In this document: positions 63,286 to 64,000 of the stretch, in pieces
Position numbering within the stretch: the first letter of the stretch is position 1
How the letters are laid out: every line of letters begins with the position of its first letter
Assembly: GCF_018119395.1 (NCBI RefSeq)
Contig: NZ_JAGPWD010000001.1
Location: forward strand, 62,001-126,000
Reading direction: 5' to 3'
DNA length: 64,000 nt
Origin: Massilia sp. ZL223
GTDB lineage: Bacteria; Pseudomonadota; Gammaproteobacteria; Burkholderiales; Burkholderiaceae_D
Made by a program: the position numbers and the translations under genes
The notes under the pieces: generated by a model
Seen by the model: only the letters and a program-made list of their open reading frames with translations
Told to the model about the DNA's origin: nothing
The model's database searches: none

Positions 63286-63301
63286 TGGCATGCAAATTGC
63301 T
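63286..63301 (+). promoter_or_regulatory. Sigma-54 promoter of the PEP-CTERM gene
   Basis: TGGCATG-CAAA-TTGCT fits the -24/-12 consensus with invariant GG and GC ten bases apart, 52 bases before the ATG. RpoN-driven PEP-CTERM genes controlled by PrsK/PrsR are known in exosortase-bearing betaproteobacteria. Confidence 0.78.
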
Positions 63302-63353
63302 ATCCATCAATTTGTATTTCAATTTTAACTATACCCCTGAAAGAGAATAAAAA

Positions 63354-63962
63354 ATGAACCGTTCGCTCGTACAGTTGTTCCGCATTGCAGGCTTGAGCCT
63401 GGCCCTCATGCTTCCAGCCTCGGCAGCCGTCGTCACGACCGCAACCGAGGTCACCGGCACCGGTCCGCTTTCCCAGCAGTGGACCGCCACCTGGAGCGGC
63501 AGCGACGCCTATGGCATGGGCTCCGACCTGACCGTGGGCGGCAACAAGCTGTCCTACGATTTCAAGCATCCGGGCCACGCCTACATGGGCGTGCCGCAGC
63601 AGACCTATGTGTTCTCCACGACGGCACAGAAAACCGGCAAGCTCTCGATCGACGTGGACCTGTCCTCGTTCGCAGCTTGGTATCAGTCGTACACCGATAT
63701 GTCGATCTGGCAAGGCTCGACCAGCAACGCCACGCTGCTGACGCAGAACACCTGGGGTGGCGTGGTCAAGAAGTCGCTCGACCTGGACCTGACCGCAGGC
63801 CAGGCCTGGGGCTTCATCGCCAAGGGCGGCAACTACGACGGCACCGGCATCCTGGCCGGCTCGTTCACCGTGACCCAGGCCGACGTCCCCGAGCCTGCCT
63901 CGCTGGCACTCCTCGGCCTGGGCGCCCTGGGCATGCTGGCACGTCGCCGCAAGAAGGCCTGA
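63354..63962 (+). CDS. PEP-CTERM sorting-signal exported protein
   Basis: The 202-residue protein has an N-terminal signal peptide, a beta-rich middle of about 150 residues, and a C-terminal tail VPEPASLALLGLGALGMLA followed by RRRKKA: the PEP motif, a hydrophobic helix and a basic cluster read by exosortase (EpsH/XrtA). The mature protein should be released or attached at the cell surface, usually alongside exopolysaccharide. The middle is not recognised. A sigma-54 promoter lies directly upstream, and AGAG precedes the ATG. Confidence 0.92.
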   Translation: MNRSLVQLFRIAGLSLALMLPASAAVVTTATEVTGTGPLSQQWTATWSGSDAYGMGSDLTVGGNKLSYDFKHPGHAYMGVPQQTYVFSTTAQKTGKLSIDVDLSSFAAWYQSYTDMSIWQGSTSNATLLTQNTWGGVVKKSLDLDLTAGQAWGFIAKGGNYDGTGILAGSFTVTQADVPEPASLALLGLGALGMLARRRKKA

Positions 63963-64000
63963 AACACGGCGCACCTACCGCCTGGATGATCCGGGCGGCA

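Overview
The window is about 64 kb of a high-GC chromosome of a betaproteobacterium, most likely Oxalobacteraceae of the Massilia/Telluria type. This is inferred from protein style, a PEP-CTERM exported protein, and gene orders usual in Burkholderiales (pgk-pyk-fba-purC-purE-purK-sua5; recA-recX-DUF2889-sucC-sucD-pilin; purM divergent from an AI-2E permease, then hda-HAD-pcnB-folK). It is core chromosome carrying a few small low-GC accessory patches. I saw no rRNA, tRNA, CRISPR array, transposase or phage gene.

Layout. 1-9.5 kb: end of a zinc CDF exporter, cysK, an FKBP isomerase, tcdA, a hemerythrin-PdxH fusion, cfa, msrA, a flavin reductase, gcdH and a nucleotidyltransferase. 9.5-16.6 kb: a DUF5916 outer-membrane protein divergent from a PAS-PAS-GGDEF-EAL protein, then ompW and an SGNH lipoprotein. 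16.8-25.7 kb (minus strand): central metabolism, pgk-pyk-fba and purC-purE-purK-sua5, with azlC-azlD upstream. 26-30 kb: small zinc-finger gene, YheT-like hydrolase, a BepA-like protease and moaC.

30.4-31.6 kb is the most unusual stretch: an orphan type VI hcp gene, a putative permuted NlpC/P60-like effector, and a 59-residue membrane protein that may be its immunity partner, packed tightly and clearly lower in GC than the flanks. 31.6-41.2 kb: MerR regulator, fasciclin protein, S9 peptidase, pilA (with a sigma-54 promoter), sucCD, DUF2889, and recX-recA under a LexA box. 41.4-46 kb: a four-gene overlapping operon for a two-component system and a DUF4212/SSS sodium symporter. 46-55.5 kb: purM, AI-2E permease, hda, HAD phosphatase, pcnB, folK, panB, thpR and udk, interrupted by low-GC single genes (DUF486, HNH-like, cold-shock/DUF1294). 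55.5-64 kb: an exported hypothetical, a DeoR-MFS operon behind a striking 10-bp phased repeat array, a double-receiver hybrid kinase, a PuuA-like ligase, a LytS/LytTR pair and a PEP-CTERM protein behind a sigma-54 promoter.

Functional links. Sua5 makes the t6A precursor on tRNA and TcdA cyclises t6A to ct6A, so both ends of that pathway are here. Four purine genes lie in two loci. Short palindromic REP-like units sit in intergenic gaps as inverted pairs at three places and as one single copy.
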